DNA of 64,000 nucleotides from an uncultured Prevotellaceae bacterium (GCA_900318775.1 ONLY01000002.1:92050-156049); one strand, 5' to 3'. Shown: positions 53,210 through 63,009, counted from the first letter of the stretch. A program made the numbers and translations. Notes: generated from the letters alone by a model not told the origin.

Positions 53210-53335
53210 TTACAGCTCCATGCTGGGCTTCAGCACATCATCAATGTTGTTGGATTGCAATTTTACTTGTGCCGAGATGATGTTGGCACCAAGTGTCAGC
53301 ATTGCAAAAGTTGTCAAAATAGTCTTTTTTATCAT
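53210..53335 (-). pseudogene. Probable remnant of a secreted glycoside hydrolase (signal peptide plus GH3-like start)
   Basis: A 41-aa open frame with a good signal peptide (MIKKTILTTFAMLTLGANIISAQ), then VKLQSNNIDDVLKPSMEL and a stop. The motif NIDDVLK resembles the N-terminus of secreted GH3 beta-glucosidases (typically NIDEVLKAMTLEEK), after which the similarity ends abruptly. No continuation is found in other frames of the following 120 bp. Best read as a deletion remnant; a real small secreted peptide is the alternative. It lies between hflX and the TPR gene, in an otherwise noncoding stretch of almost 390 bp that shows nothing else. Confidence 0.45.
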
Positions 53336-53430
53336 GGGAAAAGGTAAATAAAAGATTGTGTTTGTATAGAGGTTTCTATGGGGAGGACAAAAACTCATCC
53401 TTTTTGCTTCTTAGGTGGTTGATGGAGTCC

Positions 53431-54273
53431 CTATCGGCATTGCCGGAGTTCTTCTTTCAGCTGTCCTCGTGGAGTGCCGAGTTCAATGGCTCGTTCAAAG
53501 TCCTTTTTGGCAAGATGCTTGTGGCCTTCTTTGAGGTGGAGGTATGCACGGGTAAGCACAAGGTTCTTGTTTTCGGGCTCAAGACCGATAGCTTTGTCCA
53601 AGTCCATTAGGGCCAGTTCTGTTTGCCCTGCTTCTGCCTCAATTTCTGCACGGATAGAATAGAGCTCTGCTTTGTCTGGGTGCTGGTCTATGAGCACAGA
53701 TAGACGCGATAGGGCTTCTTGGGGCTTGTCTGCATTTTGATAAAGGAGAACTACACCGAGCAAAGCGGCATAGTTGTCGGGTTGGAGAGCGAGCAAGCGT
53801 TCATAATCCTCTTTGGCGCTGAGAAATTCCCGGTGTTGCTGGTGAATGTAGGCACGGTTCAGCAATGCATCTGCATGATAGGGGTCAATGTCGAGTATCT
53901 TGCTGTAGTTCATCAACGCCTTATTAAGGTTGCCCAAAGATAGATAAAGGTCTGCCTGTGCTTCGAGAATGGGCAGATTGAGCGGTGCAATGCCTAATGC
54001 CATGTCGTAACTGACAAGCGCTTTGTGAGGCTCCCCTTGTGCTACCTGCACATGCGCAATATTGGCATAGGTGAGGGCATTGCGGATGTCATTAGGAGAA
54101 AGTCGAAGGGCTTGGCGGAAATGTCCAATGGCTTCGTCATAGTGTTGTGCTTTTGTTGCCGCAAGCCCCTGCTCAATGCATGAATCATACGTTTGCTGAG
54201 CAAAGAAAGGCAGTGTCGCCATCCATAACACCCAACTAATAAGCAGCCCTGTATTTATCTTCTTTTTCGTCAT
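53431..54273 (-). CDS. Secreted or periplasmic tetratricopeptide-repeat protein
   Basis: A 280-aa protein with an N-terminal signal or anchor segment ([21 protein letters not shown]), then about seven TPR units from residue 26, visible as [122 protein letters not shown] and [19 protein letters not shown] proteins act as protein-protein scaffolds; no partner can be named. The start at 54273 was chosen because it begins the signal segment; it overlaps the 3' end of rsgA by 38 bp. It is the last gene of frr-rsgA-TPR. Confidence 0.82.
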   Translation of the reverse strand: MTKKKINTGLLISWVLWMATLPFFAQQTYDSCIEQGLAATKAQHYDEAIGHFRQALRLSPNDIRNALTYANIAHVQVAQGEPHKALVSYDMALGIAPLNLPILEAQADLYLSLGNLNKALMNYSKILDIDPYHADALLNRAYIHQQHREFLSAKEDYERLLALQPDNYAALLGVVLLYQNADKPQEALSRLSVLIDQHPDKAELYSIRAEIEAEAGQTELALMDLDKAIGLEPENKNLVLTRAYLHLKEGHKHLAKKDFERAIELGTPRGQLKEELRQCR

Positions 54274-55189
54274 CGAGCATGGAGATGTAAGAGTTGTAAC
54301 GGCTTTCTGCAATGTCATGGCGTTCCACCGCTTCGCGTACAGCGCAGTGGGGTTCATGTGTATGGGTGCAGTTATTGAAGCGGCAATCAGCGGCAAAATG
54401 GAAGATTTCCTTGAAGTAGTGTCCTACCTCTTCCTTTTTCATGTCGAAAGTGCCAAATCCCTTGATGCCAGGAGTGTCAATAATGTAGCCCCCATCTCCT
54501 GTTTCATACATTTCAGAGAATGTTGTGGTGTGCTTGCCTGTGTTGTAGGCATCGCTTATTTCGCTGGTGCGCAAGTTGAGCGAGGGAAAGAGCGCATTGA
54601 TGAGGGTTGATTTGCCCACGCCGCTATTGCCTGAGAGAAGAGTGATTTTTCCGTTCAGCTCAGCGCGCAGAGCCTCCACGCCTTCCCCTGTTGTGGCAGA
54701 GACCTTACAGCAGGGATAACCAATCGTTTCGTAAAGAGTCACCACACCCTCCAAATAGTCTTGCCACTCTTCGTCAATGAGGTCAATCTTGTTGAACACC
54801 AAAGTGACAGGAACACTATAGGCTTCTGCGCTTGCCAAGAAACGGTCTATGAACTGTAGTGGGGTTTCTGGCTGCTTGATGGTGACAATGAGAAAGCACA
54901 TGTCCACATTGGCAGCGATGATGTGCGACTGCTTCGACAAGTTCGTAGATTTGCGGATGATATAGTTCTTGCGGTCATCCAGTTCGGTGATGAGGCCTTG
55001 CTTGGCTTGCTCAATATCGCCATCCACCTCTTGGGGTGTAAAAGTAACTCTGTCGCCAATGGCTACAGGATTTGTTGTGCGGATACCACGGATACGGAAG
55101 TTGCCTTTGACCTTGCAGTCAAAGACAACTCCCGCATCTGATTTGACGGTATAACTATAACCCGTGTTGCGAATGACAAGTCCGTGCAT
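54236..55189 (-). CDS. rsgA: Small ribosomal subunit biogenesis GTPase RsgA
   Basis: A 317-aa circularly permuted GTPase for 30S maturation. N-terminal OB fold ([18 protein letters not shown]), then the permuted motifs: G4 VFNKIDL, G1 [16 protein letters not shown]3 DTPGIKGFG. The C-terminal zinc motif is [18 protein letters not shown] (Cys-Cys-His-Cys). The start is the ATG at 55189, sharing one base with the frr stop (TGATG); a GTG one codon earlier is possible. It overlaps the TPR gene downstream. Full length. Confidence 0.96.
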   Translation of the reverse strand: MHGLVIRNTGYSYTVKSDAGVVFDCKVKGNFRIRGIRTTNPVAIGDRVTFTPQEVDGDIEQAKQGLITELDDRKNYIIRKSTNLSKQSHIIAANVDMCFLIVTIKQPETPLQFIDRFLASAEAYSVPVTLVFNKIDLIDEEWQDYLEGVVTLYETIGYPCCKVSATTGEGVEALRAELNGKITLLSGNSGVGKSTLINALFPSLNLRTSEISDAYNTGKHTTTFSEMYETGDGGYIIDTPGIKGFGTFDMKKEEVGHYFKEIFHFAADCRFNNCTHTHEPHCAVREAVERHDIAESRYNSYISMLDDEKEDKYRAAY

Positions 55190-55749
55190 CACACAGTCAT
55201 AATCTCCTTGTTCTTCGCCTCCAACATGGCATCAAGCTTTTTGATGTACTTGTCGTGCGACTTCTGAACCTTATCCTCGTAGTCTTTCTCTACGTCTTCT
55301 GGTGTGCCGTTCTTGATAGACTTTTTCAGTTTTTCGATGGCATCGCGACGTGCATTGCGCACACTTACCTTTGCTGTCTCTGCCTCTTTAGAGCACTGTT
55401 TTGTCAGATCGCGGCGGCGTTCCTCGGTCAAGGCCGGAATGCCCAGACGGATGATTTCACCGTTGTTCTCAGGCATGATGCCCACAGACGAGTCGATGAT
55501 GGCCTTTTCGATGACCTTGAGCATAGACTTGTCCCAAGGCTTGATGGTGATGCTGCGAGCATCTGGTGTGTTGAGCGATGCTACATTGCTGAGCGGCACC
55601 ATACTGCCGTATGAGTCCACACGTACTTCGTCAAGGATATGCACATTGGCACGTCCTGCGCGGATGCGGCTGAGTGCTTCTTCGAGGTGCATAGCTGCAA
55701 ACTCCATTTTTTCCTCAGCGTCTTCCAAATACTTTTTTACGTCTTCCAT
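55189..55749 (-). CDS. frr: Ribosome recycling factor
   Basis: A 186-aa tRNA-mimic that, with EF-G, splits post-termination ribosomes. Family blocks: [52 protein letters not shown] and [18 protein letters not shown]. The length is exactly that of the family. It shares one base with rsgA. The upstream gap of 90 bp to the small hypothetical gene has no clear -7 box, so it may be transcribed from the fumarase promoter or from an unrecognised one. Confidence 0.97.
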   Translation of the reverse strand: MEDVKKYLEDAEEKMEFAAMHLEEALSRIRAGRANVHILDEVRVDSYGSMVPLSNVASLNTPDARSITIKPWDKSMLKVIEKAIIDSSVGIMPENNGEIIRLGIPALTEERRRDLTKQCSKEAETAKVSVRNARRDAIEKLKKSIKNGTPEDVEKDYEDKVQKSHDKYIKKLDAMLEAKNKEIMTV

Positions 55750-55839
55750 ATCTTTGGTTGTTTAGTGGTTTGTTTGTTGTCCGGATGGAACGCAATCTAC
55801 AAACTTGCTAAATAACTAGTTTGTCAATTCTCTCATTCG

Positions 55840-56124
55840 CTAGTTTCCGAATTCTATTGTCATCTGCCCGCCATCAGCCACCTTGGTCTGGTCTATGCAG
55901 AAGTGCCCGCGTTTGTTCTTCACATAGTGATAGGGCGAATCTTCCTTTTTGTCTTCTCTGCGGAGAAACTGGTAGATTTCCTTTCGGGCTTCCTCATAGG
56001 AGTGTCCTTCTCCAAAGAGCTGCGGCTCCATGTTGCAGATGTGGCGGACAATGTGGCTGAGCTGTAATCCTTCCTTGCCCGCCTCCATCAATAGCCTCTG
56101 TAGATTCGGTTCAAACCAGCGCAT
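55840..56124 (-). CDS. Small conserved-looking hypothetical protein
   Basis: A 94-aa cytoplasmic protein that I do not recognise as a named family. It is mainly helical in the first 70 residues (FEPNLQRLLMEAGKEGLQLSHIVRHICN, SYEEARKEIYQFLRRED), then has short strands (YHYVKNKRGHFCIDQTKV and QMTIEF) with a winged-helix-like look. It starts 7 bp after the fumarase stop, so it is probably co-transcribed with it. Codon use matches its neighbours, and the protein is rich in charged residues as real proteins are. Confidence 0.7.
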   Translation of the reverse strand: MRWFEPNLQRLLMEAGKEGLQLSHIVRHICNMEPQLFGEGHSYEEARKEIYQFLRREDKKEDSPYHYVKNKRGHFCIDQTKVADGGQMTIEFGN

Positions 56125-56131
56125 TGTTCAA

Positions 56132-57784
56132 TTATAGGATGGTGCATCCCGTGCAGGGCTTCAGTTGCTTGAAGAAATCGTTGCCCTTGTCATCCACAAG
56201 AATAAAGGCAGGGAAGTCTTCTACTTCAATCTTCCAGATGGCTTCCATACCCAGTTCTGGATATTCCACACACTCAATGCTCTTGATGCTCGATTGTGAC
56301 AGCACAGCAGCTACGCCGCCAATCGTGCCGAGGTAGAAGCCGCCATGCTTTTTGCAGGCCTCTGTCACCACATCGCTGCGGTTGCCCTTTGCAATCATCA
56401 CGAGGCTTGCGCCATTGTCTTGGAACTCATCTACGTATGGGTCCATGCGGTTAGCAGTAGTTGGGCCCATTGAGCCACAAGGATAGCCTTCAGGAGTCTT
56501 GGCAGGACCAGCGTAGAGTACAGGGTAGTCCTTGAAATACTGTGGCATTCCCTCGCCAGCATCCAGGCGGGCCTTCAGTTTTGCGTGAGCAATGTCACGC
56601 GCCACGATGATGGTGCCCTTCAGGTTCACGCGGGTAGATACAGGATATTTGCTCAGTTCAGCGCGTACAGCATCAATGCCCTTGTTCAAGTCGATCTCGA
56701 TGCCCTTGCCACCTTCACCTGGACGGCGCAGCTCTTCAGGAATCAGCTCTGATGGGTTGCTGTCCATCACCTCGAGCCAGATGCCATCCTTGTTAATCTT
56801 AGCCTTGATGTTGCGGTCAGCAGAGCAGCTCACGCCCATGCCGATAGGGCAGCTTGCGCCGTGACGTGGCAGACGAATCACGCGGATGTCGTGTGCCAGA
56901 TACTTGCCGCCAAACTGTGCGCCAAGACCAATCTTATATGCTTCTTTCAGCAGCTTCTGCTCCAAGTCCACATCGCGGAAAGCACGGCCCGTTTCGTCGC
57001 CTGTGGTAGGCAGAGAGTCGTAATATTTGATGGAGGCCAACTTCACGGTCAGCAGGTTCTTCTCAGCAGAAGTGCCACCAATCACAAATGCGATGTGGTA
57101 AGGAGGACAAGCCGCAGTGCCGAGGCTCTTCATCTTCTCCACCAGGAATGGCAACAGTGTGCCTTCGTTCTGGATGGTAGCCTTCGTCATGGGGTAGAAG
57201 TAAGTCTTGTTGGCAGAGCCGCCACCCTTAGCCACCATCACGAAGCGGTATTCAGCGCCTTCTGTAGCCTCAATGTCTATCTGTGCAGGGAGATTGCACT
57301 TGGTGTTCACCTCGTCATACATGTTCAGAGGGGCATTCTGCGAGTAGCGGAGGTTGTCCTGTGTGAACGTGTTGAACACACCCTTTGACAGTGCCTCTTC
57401 ATCCTCGAAGCCAGTCCATACCTGCTGTCCTTTCTCGCCATGAATAATAGCGGTGCCAGTGTCTTGGCAGAAAGGAAGAATTCCTTTGGCCGCCGTCTCT
57501 GCATTGCGCAGGAACTGGAGTGCCACATATTTGTCGTTTTCTGTCGCTTCAGGGTCGCGCAGAATCTTAGCCACCTGCAGGTTATGCTCACGGCGCAGCA
57601 TGAATTCCACATCGTGGAAGGCCTGCTGAGCCAGCAACGTGAGTGCTTCTGGAGTCACCTTCACAATTTCTTTTCCTTCAAATTCGCCGACAGAGACACC
57701 CTCCTTTGTCAGCAGTCGGTACTCTGTTTCGTCCTTGCCCATTTGGAACATAGGAGCGTACTTAAATTCTGTTGCTTGAGCCAT
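56132..57784 (-). CDS. Class I (iron-sulfur) fumarate hydratase
   Basis: A 550-aa enzyme converting fumarate and malate, in the cytoplasm. It is the single-chain form with N-terminal Fe-S domain and C-terminal beta domain. Candidate cluster cysteines lie in [25 protein letters not shown] and the [11 protein letters not shown] block (GASCPIGMG). The C-terminal domain has [25 protein letters not shown] and [13 protein letters not shown] residues. In Bacteroidales this enzyme works in the fumarate-succinate branch of anaerobic metabolism; it is oxygen-sensitive. A -7 box (57825-57832) lies upstream. The small hypothetical gene follows after 7 bp. Confidence 0.95.
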   Translation of the reverse strand: MAQATEFKYAPMFQMGKDETEYRLLTKEGVSVGEFEGKEIVKVTPEALTLLAQQAFHDVEFMLRREHNLQVAKILRDPEATENDKYVALQFLRNAETAAKGILPFCQDTGTAIIHGEKGQQVWTGFEDEEALSKGVFNTFTQDNLRYSQNAPLNMYDEVNTKCNLPAQIDIEATEGAEYRFVMVAKGGGSANKTYFYPMTKATIQNEGTLLPFLVEKMKSLGTAACPPYHIAFVIGGTSAEKNLLTVKLASIKYYDSLPTTGDETGRAFRDVDLEQKLLKEAYKIGLGAQFGGKYLAHDIRVIRLPRHGASCPIGMGVSCSADRNIKAKINKDGIWLEVMDSNPSELIPEELRRPGEGGKGIEIDLNKGIDAVRAELSKYPVSTRVNLKGTIIVARDIAHAKLKARLDAGEGMPQYFKDYPVLYAGPAKTPEGYPCGSMGPTTANRMDPYVDEFQDNGASLVMIAKGNRSDVVTEACKKHGGFYLGTIGGVAAVLSQSSIKSIECVEYPELGMEAIWKIEVEDFPAFILVDDKGNDFFKQLKPCTGCTIL

Positions 57785-57824
57785 AAAATGTTAGAGTTAT
57801 AAGTTGTTTATTCAGTATTTGTTG

Positions 57825-57832
57825 CAAAAGTA
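57825..57832 (-). promoter_or_regulatory. -7 box of the fumarase gene
   Basis: Minus-strand TACTTTTG fits TAnnTTTG, about 40 nt before the ATG at 57784. Confidence 0.6.
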
Positions 57833-57886
57833 ATGGTTTTCTGCGACATTGCCGCAAGAAAAGCGGAAAAAACTTCTCATCAGGAC

Positions 57887-59437
57887 CTAAGAGGCATGAT
57901 GCGCTTTCCGCTTGGTGAGATAAGAAAGGCTTTCACGCAGAATCTTCGCCTTGAGCAGCCACAGGATAGCCAGGTACAGGATAGCAGCAACCAGCATACG
58001 GGTGAGCAGCAACACCAGTCTGTGTTCAATAGTGCGGGTACATAGGTATGTAAGTCCCATTACCAGCGTGGCAATCCCTACGAACGGGAGAATGTCCTTG
58101 AGCACAGCCCATAGATTCAGACGGATTTCTTTCCATAGGAAGAAATGCCACAGGAAGAGCCAGGCGATGTAGATGCATACATAGCCCACCACCATCAGCC
58201 GGATGCCCGATAGTGAGTGGGGCAGAAGCGCAATAGACCAGCCTTCTGCCGTTTCCAGTAATGCCGGGAGAGGCACGCAGAATGACAGTTGGAAAGCCTT
58301 GACAGCGCACAGAGTGCCCAGCACGATGAGTCCTTGCGAGAGGATATTCCACATATACACATCAGACCGGTTCCGGCTAATCATGAAGTTGGAATACAGC
58401 GTGGTGATAGGCATGAAAGCGCCTGCAATGCATAGCAACTGCATCAGTTCAGCGCTGGGCAGCCACTTCTCGCCCACCAGCACCACGATGAACTCCGGTG
58501 CCACCAGCGCCAGGCCAAACATGGCAGGGAAGGAGATAAAGCAAGTGAAGCGCAGCATCTTGCGGAACACACGTTGCAGGCGCTCTACGTCGTTGCCCAC
58601 TTGTACAAACATGGGCTGTGCCACGCCCTGTACCATGCCGATGATGAGTTGGCTGCCCATCTTGTTCCACTTGTCCGCTTGTGTGTAGATGCCCACCTCG
58701 TTCTTGGTGTAGAAATAGCCAAAAACAAAAGCGAATACGCTGTTGTTGAAGCAATTGAAAAGATTCGTGATGAGTAGGCGGCATGAGAAACCAAACATCT
58801 CACGGATGGGTTGGAAACTGAACTGGAAGGAAGGCTTCCAGCCAGAATAGTGCCAGCTCAAAATGCTGATCATCGCCACAAAGATGATGTTCTGGGTGGG
58901 AATGCTCCAGTAGCCCATATCTCGCGGTGCCAACAGCCACGCCATCACAATGCCAGCAGTTCCCGACACCAGCAGGGCAATCACGCTGATAATGGCCTGC
59001 TCCTTCACTCGGAGTTGCTTAAACAGAATGGCACGTGGCGTGATGGAGAAACTGGCCACAAAGAACCCGATGAAAGCGTAGCGTGACAGCCACAGCAATT
59101 CAGGCTCATGAAAGAAGTCCACAATCAGCGGCGCACAGAAGAAAAGCACGATGAACAGGCATAGGCTCATCGTGATATTGAACCAGAACACAGCATTATA
59201 ATCCGCATGAGTGGCATTTTTCCGATTCGTTAGTGCAGCCAGAAAACCGCTCTCTTGCAGGGCGGCAGCAATGCTGGAGAAGATAGCCACCTCGCCTGCA
59301 AGGCCATAGTCAGCCTTCGTCAGCAAGCGAGCCAAAATGATGCCGCACACCGCATTCAGCAGTTGCATGGCCCCATTGTTGATAAATCCCCAGAGGAACC
59401 CCAGTGCAGCCTTGTCTTTCAGGTCAGTTGAACACAT
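57887..59437 (-). CDS. Wzx/WzxC-like lipopolysaccharide flippase (polysaccharide biosynthesis protein)
   Basis: A 516-aa inner-membrane protein with about 12-14 membrane segments, in the MOP/PST superfamily of lipid-linked oligosaccharide flippases. The N-terminal block AALGFLWGFINNGAMQLLNAVCGIILARLLTKADYG is typical of WzxC-type members, as is the middle FGFSCRLLITNLFNCFNNSVFAFVFGYFYTKNEVG and GIYTQADKWNKM. It overlaps the upstream lipoprotein gene by 14 bp. Expected to move undecaprenyl-linked repeat units to the periplasm. It lies apart from the glycosyltransferase clusters but may serve them. Confidence 0.9.
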   Translation of the reverse strand: MCSTDLKDKAALGFLWGFINNGAMQLLNAVCGIILARLLTKADYGLAGEVAIFSSIAAALQESGFLAALTNRKNATHADYNAVFWFNITMSLCLFIVLFFCAPLIVDFFHEPELLWLSRYAFIGFFVASFSITPRAILFKQLRVKEQAIISVIALLVSGTAGIVMAWLLAPRDMGYWSIPTQNIIFVAMISILSWHYSGWKPSFQFSFQPIREMFGFSCRLLITNLFNCFNNSVFAFVFGYFYTKNEVGIYTQADKWNKMGSQLIIGMVQGVAQPMFVQVGNDVERLQRVFRKMLRFTCFISFPAMFGLALVAPEFIVVLVGEKWLPSAELMQLLCIAGAFMPITTLYSNFMISRNRSDVYMWNILSQGLIVLGTLCAVKAFQLSFCVPLPALLETAEGWSIALLPHSLSGIRLMVVGYVCIYIAWLFLWHFFLWKEIRLNLWAVLKDILPFVGIATLVMGLTYLCTRTIEHRLVLLLTRMLVAAILYLAILWLLKAKILRESLSYLTKRKAHHAS

Positions 59438-59978
59438 GGATATCTTCTCCGTTGTAGGTGATGCCGTATTGGTAAAGTCTCGTGCGGTACGACTCCGAGG
59501 TTGCGTTGGTAGGCTTGCTGTGGAGAGCTCCCTCGTCTTTCAGATAAAACGAAGCGCCGCAATGGGCACACTTCGCCAGTCCCTCGTCCACAGCCAGACG
59601 TCTTCCGGCCCTGTCACAGATGGGGCATGCCAAATCATAGCACACATAGGTAATTTCGCCGGCAGAGTTGATGGTGGTGCCCACAATCAGTCCGCCTAAT
59701 CCGAACTCAAAGCCCTTGCTCTCCGCTGTGAAGTTGTAGAAAGCCGCGCCCGTGCTGCACGTCATGTGAATCTTCGTCACTCCGTTCTCCACCTGCCTTC
59801 TGATGGTGGCATACTCTCCTATATTGCCGATAGCCTGTGTCAGTTCGGCATACTCCAGCACATGAAACCGTGCCCTCACGGGAGCTCTGTTCGAGTATTT
59901 GGAAGTAGTGTCATCGGAGCAGGCTGTCCATAATGTCAGCGCGATGAGGCACAACAGAAAACGTGCTTTCAGAACCAT
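59424..59978 (-). CDS. Lipoprotein with paired CxxC motif (Rieske- or zinc-ribbon-like)
   Basis: A 184-aa predicted lipoprotein: hydrophobic signal with lipobox LWTAC (Cys20). The mature part is globular and mostly beta. Near residue 115-140 it contains CYDLACPICDRAGRRLAV and AKCAHCGASFYL, two CxxC pairs 18 residues apart. The YDLACP context recalls small Rieske-like Bacteroidetes lipoproteins, but the His ligands of a true Rieske site are absent; a zinc- or rubredoxin-like site is more likely. It overlaps the aldo/keto reductase gene by 10 bp upstream and the flippase gene by 14 bp downstream. Function unknown. Confidence 0.8.
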   Translation of the reverse strand: MVLKARFLLCLIALTLWTACSDDTTSKYSNRAPVRARFHVLEYAELTQAIGNIGEYATIRRQVENGVTKIHMTCSTGAAFYNFTAESKGFEFGLGGLIVGTTINSAGEITYVCYDLACPICDRAGRRLAVDEGLAKCAHCGASFYLKDEGALHSKPTNATSESYRTRLYQYGITYNGEDIHVFN

Positions 59979-60940
59979 AATTCAGGTTGATGGATAATGT
60001 TGTTGATGCGAGTCATCTCTTCCTCGCTAAAAGTCAGTTTGTAGAGCGTCGCCAGATTATTCTCCAGCTGAGCGACCGACGACGTGCCGATGATGCAGCT
60101 CGTCACGCGCTCATCTGCCAGCACCCAGGCCAGTGCCATCTGTGCGATGCTCTGTCCGCGCTCCTCAGCGATGGCTGCGAGTTCCTTCACGGCCTCCACA
60201 CGTTCCGGCGTTACTTGGCTCTGCTGCAAGAAACCGGTGCTCCTTGCAGCACGGCTGCCCTCAGGGATGCCATTGTTATACTTTCCAGTTAGCAAGCCCT
60301 GTGCCAGAGGCGAGAAACAGATGATGCCGCTGCCATTGTCAGCCGCAATCTGGAAATTGTTGTTTTTCGCTTTCGGGTCAAACATAGAGCAGCGGTACTG
60401 GCTCAGCAGACAAGGCACATGCGCCTCCTTCAGGATGTCATAGCACTTCTGCTGCAATTCGGGCGGATACTTCGAGATGCCCACATACAGCGCCTTTCCT
60501 TGCCGCACCAGGTCAATGAGCGCCTGCATCGTCTCCTCCACAGGCGTCACCCCGTCGTAGCGGTGGCTGTAGAAGATATCGAAATACTCCAATCCTGTGC
60601 GCTTCAGGCTCTGGTCACAACTGGCTATCAGGTTCTTCCTGCTGCTGCCTGTGCCATACACCCCTGGCCACATATCGTGCCCAGCCTTCGACGCAATAAA
60701 CATCTCGTCCCTGTGGCTTGCCAGCTGGCTCTTCAGAATCCTTCCGAAGTTGGTCTCTGCCGACCCCGGCATAGGTCCGTAGTTGTTGGCCAAGTCGAAG
60801 TGGCAGATGCCCGCATCAAATGCCCGCACCACCATCTGTGTGGCTACGGAGAAGTCGTCCACGCTGTCAAAGTTGTGCCACAGGCCCAGACTCAGCACAG
60901 GGAGTTGCACTCCAGAATGTCCGCAATACTTGTAAATCAT
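59969..60940 (-). CDS. Aldo/keto reductase (YghZ/MgrA-like)
   Basis: A 323-aa NADPH-dependent oxidoreductase of the (beta/alpha)8 AKR family. The catalytic tetrad is visible: Asp and Tyr in CHFDLANNYGP, Lys in FIASKAGHDMWPG and His in FYSHRYDG. The C-terminal cofactor region is CFSPLAQGLLTGKY and TSCIIGTSSVAQLENN. It resembles L-glyceraldehyde-3-phosphate reductases. The ATG at 60940 was chosen over a TTG two codons earlier. It is 39 bp downstream of argH and overlaps the lipoprotein gene. Confidence 0.92.
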   Translation of the reverse strand: MIYKYCGHSGVQLPVLSLGLWHNFDSVDDFSVATQMVVRAFDAGICHFDLANNYGPMPGSAETNFGRILKSQLASHRDEMFIASKAGHDMWPGVYGTGSSRKNLIASCDQSLKRTGLEYFDIFYSHRYDGVTPVEETMQALIDLVRQGKALYVGISKYPPELQQKCYDILKEAHVPCLLSQYRCSMFDPKAKNNNFQIAADNGSGIICFSPLAQGLLTGKYNNGIPEGSRAARSTGFLQQSQVTPERVEAVKELAAIAEERGQSIAQMALAWVLADERVTSCIIGTSSVAQLENNLATLYKLTFSEEEMTRINNIIHQPELWF

Positions 60941-60979
60941 TGTCAATAAGGGTCTCTAAGCCATAGGAGGATGGGGTTG

Positions 60980-62317
60980 TTAGTCCTTCAGCAAGGCCTT
61001 CACAGCCTCTTCCATCTTCTCGAACTTGAAGCCGCTCACTACCTCGTCCATGAGGGCTTGAATCTTGTCATTGCAGAGGTTGCCGATGGAGCCTTCGTGG
61101 GTGTGGTGAATGTCCTTGTTCGGGGTGAAGTTGCCCGCCTCGATGTCGAGTCCCACCTTTTTGTAGGCATCGCGGAAGGGCATGCCCTCACGCGCCAGAC
61201 GGTTCACCTCCTCCACCGAGAACATCGGGTCGTAGATGGAATTGTCAAGGATATGCTCGTTCACCTCCATCTTGTTGATGATGTATGCTGCCATCTGCAG
61301 GCAGTCCTTCAGTTCGTCAAAGGCAGGGAGGAACACTTCCTTGATAATCTGCAGGTCACGGAAGTAGCCCACAGGAAGGTTGTTCATAATCATCGTCACG
61401 GTGACAGGCAGCGACTGCAGCTTGTTGCACTTCGCACGAGTCAACTCAAACACGTCGGGATTCTTCTTGTGGGGCATGATGCTCGACCCCGTGGTGCAGT
61501 CAGCAGGGAGCTTCACAAAGTTGAAGTTCTGCGAGTTGAACATGCAGGCATCGAATGCCAGTTTGGCCAGCGTGCCAGCGATGCTCGCCATCGAGAATGC
61601 CACGTTCCGCTCGGTCTTGCCGCGTCCCATCTGTGCATACACCACATTGTAGTCCATCGAGTCAAAGCCCAAGAGGTCGGTTGTCATCTGACGGTTCAGC
61701 GGGAACGAGCTGCCATAGCCTGCCGCAGAACCCAGTGGGTTGCGGTTTGTGATTTTCCACGCAGCCTGCAGATACTGCATATCGTCCACAAGACCTTCAG
61801 CATAGGCGCCAAACCACAAGCCAAACGAGCTGGGCATCGCCACCTGCAGGTGGGTATAGCCCGGCATGAGCACGTTCTTGTAGCGCTCCGACTGCGTGAT
61901 GAGCTCGTCAAAGAGGTTCTTCACCAGACCCGCAATTTCCTTAATCTGGTCGCGGATGAACAGTTTCAAGTCCACCAGCACCTGGTCATTGCGGCTTCTG
62001 CCCGAGTGAATCTTCTTGCCGATGTCGCCCAGTTTGCGGGTGAGCAGCATCTCCACCTGCGAGTGGACATCCTCCACTCCCTCCTCAATCACAAACTCGC
62101 CCTTCTCCGCCTGCTGGTAGATGGCCTTCAGCTCCTTCAGGAGCACCTTCAGCTCATCAGCCGTCAGCAGGTCAATCGACTGCAACATCGTGATGTGCGC
62201 CATCGAGCCCAGCACATCATATTTAGCCAGATAGAGGTCCATCTCGCGGTCTCTGCCCACGGTGAACTTCTCTATCTCCTTCGTCATCGAGACGTTCTTC
62301 GTCCAAAGTTTATCCAT
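60980..62317 (-). CDS. argH: Argininosuccinate lyase
   Basis: A 445-aa enzyme of the fumarase/aspartase superfamily that splits argininosuccinate into arginine and fumarate, the last step of arginine synthesis. Signatures: VEDVHSQVEMLLTRKLGDIGKKIHSGRSRNDQVL, with TRKLG and SGRSRND; the substrate-binding PGYTHLQVA (Thr-His); and the family signature GSSIMPHKKNPD with the catalytic Ser. The ATG at 62317 begins MDKLWTKN; upstream in-frame TTG is unlikely. A heptad-repeat region (62327-62435) begins 9 bp upstream, between argH and the SRPBCC gene. Confidence 0.96.
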   Translation of the reverse strand: MDKLWTKNVSMTKEIEKFTVGRDREMDLYLAKYDVLGSMAHITMLQSIDLLTADELKVLLKELKAIYQQAEKGEFVIEEGVEDVHSQVEMLLTRKLGDIGKKIHSGRSRNDQVLVDLKLFIRDQIKEIAGLVKNLFDELITQSERYKNVLMPGYTHLQVAMPSSFGLWFGAYAEGLVDDMQYLQAAWKITNRNPLGSAAGYGSSFPLNRQMTTDLLGFDSMDYNVVYAQMGRGKTERNVAFSMASIAGTLAKLAFDACMFNSQNFNFVKLPADCTTGSSIMPHKKNPDVFELTRAKCNKLQSLPVTVTMIMNNLPVGYFRDLQIIKEVFLPAFDELKDCLQMAAYIINKMEVNEHILDNSIYDPMFSVEEVNRLAREGMPFRDAYKKVGLDIEAGNFTPNKDIHHTHEGSIGNLCNDKIQALMDEVVSGFKFEKMEEAVKALLKD

Positions 62318-62326
62318 AGTTTTCAA

Positions 62327-62426
62327 TTAGGAGTTAGGAGTTAGGAGTTAGGAGTTCTTTTTCTGTGAGCACCTTATGAGACACAAGCCGCATGGCAACT
62401 CCTAACTCCTAATTCCTAACTCCTAA
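62327..62426. repeat. Inverted heptad arrays (TTAGGAG x4 and CTCCTAA x4) between argH and SRPBCC
   Basis: TTAGGAG four times (62327-62354) and CTCCTAA-type units four times (62399-62426). The arms are complementary, so a 28-bp stem with a 44-nt loop can form. Bases 62384-62435 are repeated without change at 62967-63018. Confidence 0.85.
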
Positions 62427-62430
62427 CTAA

Positions 62431-62892
62431 TCATTCATACGGTATCATTGCCAGCATGTCGGCAAACTTGTCCACACCTTTCTCCAGGTGGCTGCCCACC
62501 ATCTGCTTCATGAAGAAGTTCAGGTCCGCGTCAATCGTCACCTTGATTTTGCTTGTTGTGTCACTCGTAGGAAGCACCTGCACCCACAGCTTGAAGCCCA
62601 CAGGCGAGTTCGTTGAAGTGAACTTCACGCACTTCTCAGGCTCTCTGTCCACAATCTGCACCGCAATCGTGCCGATAGGACCAGCAGGCGCGCTCACCGT
62701 GTCTGCTGTGAACTCCATCTGGTTCACCGCATTGCGCACCTCCTCCACCTTGTCGGCAGGAATCTTTGCCTGCACATTCGGGTCATCAAACCGCTCCTTA
62801 ATCACCGCCAGGTTCGTCAAGTCAGCTAGTTTGGCATACACCGCACTCTGGCTATATGGAACCTGCTTAATCTGACTTTCGTACTTTGCCAT
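62431..62892 (-). CDS. SRPBCC (START-like) domain protein
   Basis: A 153-aa protein of the helix-grip fold family that binds hydrophobic ligands; no ligand is known here. N-terminal MAKYESQIKQVPYSQSAVYAKLADLTNL starts the first strand and the two small helices; the curved sheet follows (CVKFTSTNSPVGFKLWVQVLPT, SKIKVTIDADLNFFMKQMV), and the long C-terminal helix is HLEKGVDKFADMLAMI. The sequence is typical of Bacteroidetes members next to pyrE and argH. It is bracketed by direct copies of the heptad repeat element, the left copy reaching into its last codons. Confidence 0.85.
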   Translation of the reverse strand: MAKYESQIKQVPYSQSAVYAKLADLTNLAVIKERFDDPNVQAKIPADKVEEVRNAVNQMEFTADTVSAPAGPIGTIAVQIVDREPEKCVKFTSTNSPVGFKLWVQVLPTSDTTSKIKVTIDADLNFFMKQMVGSHLEKGVDKFADMLAMIPYE

Positions 62893-62902
62893 AATTTTTC
62901 AG

Positions 62903-63009
62903 TTAGGAGTTAGGAGTTAGAAGTTAGGAGTTAGATTGGCTACCCTGTTAGGTATCTTATTAGGAGCAAGCCGCATGGCAACTCCTAACTCCTAATTCCT
63001 AACTCCTAA
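62903..63009. repeat. Second inverted heptad element between SRPBCC and pyrE
   Basis: TTAGGAG-type units (62903-62930, one unit TTAGAAG) and CTCCTAA-type units (62982-63009). Bases 62967-63018 equal 62384-62435 exactly (52 bp). It thus forms a direct repeat with the first element around the SRPBCC gene. Confidence 0.85.

Noticed and set aside
60971..62344. A 457-codon open frame opposite argH
   Set aside because: Antisense shadow of a clear argininosuccinate lyase with all signatures.
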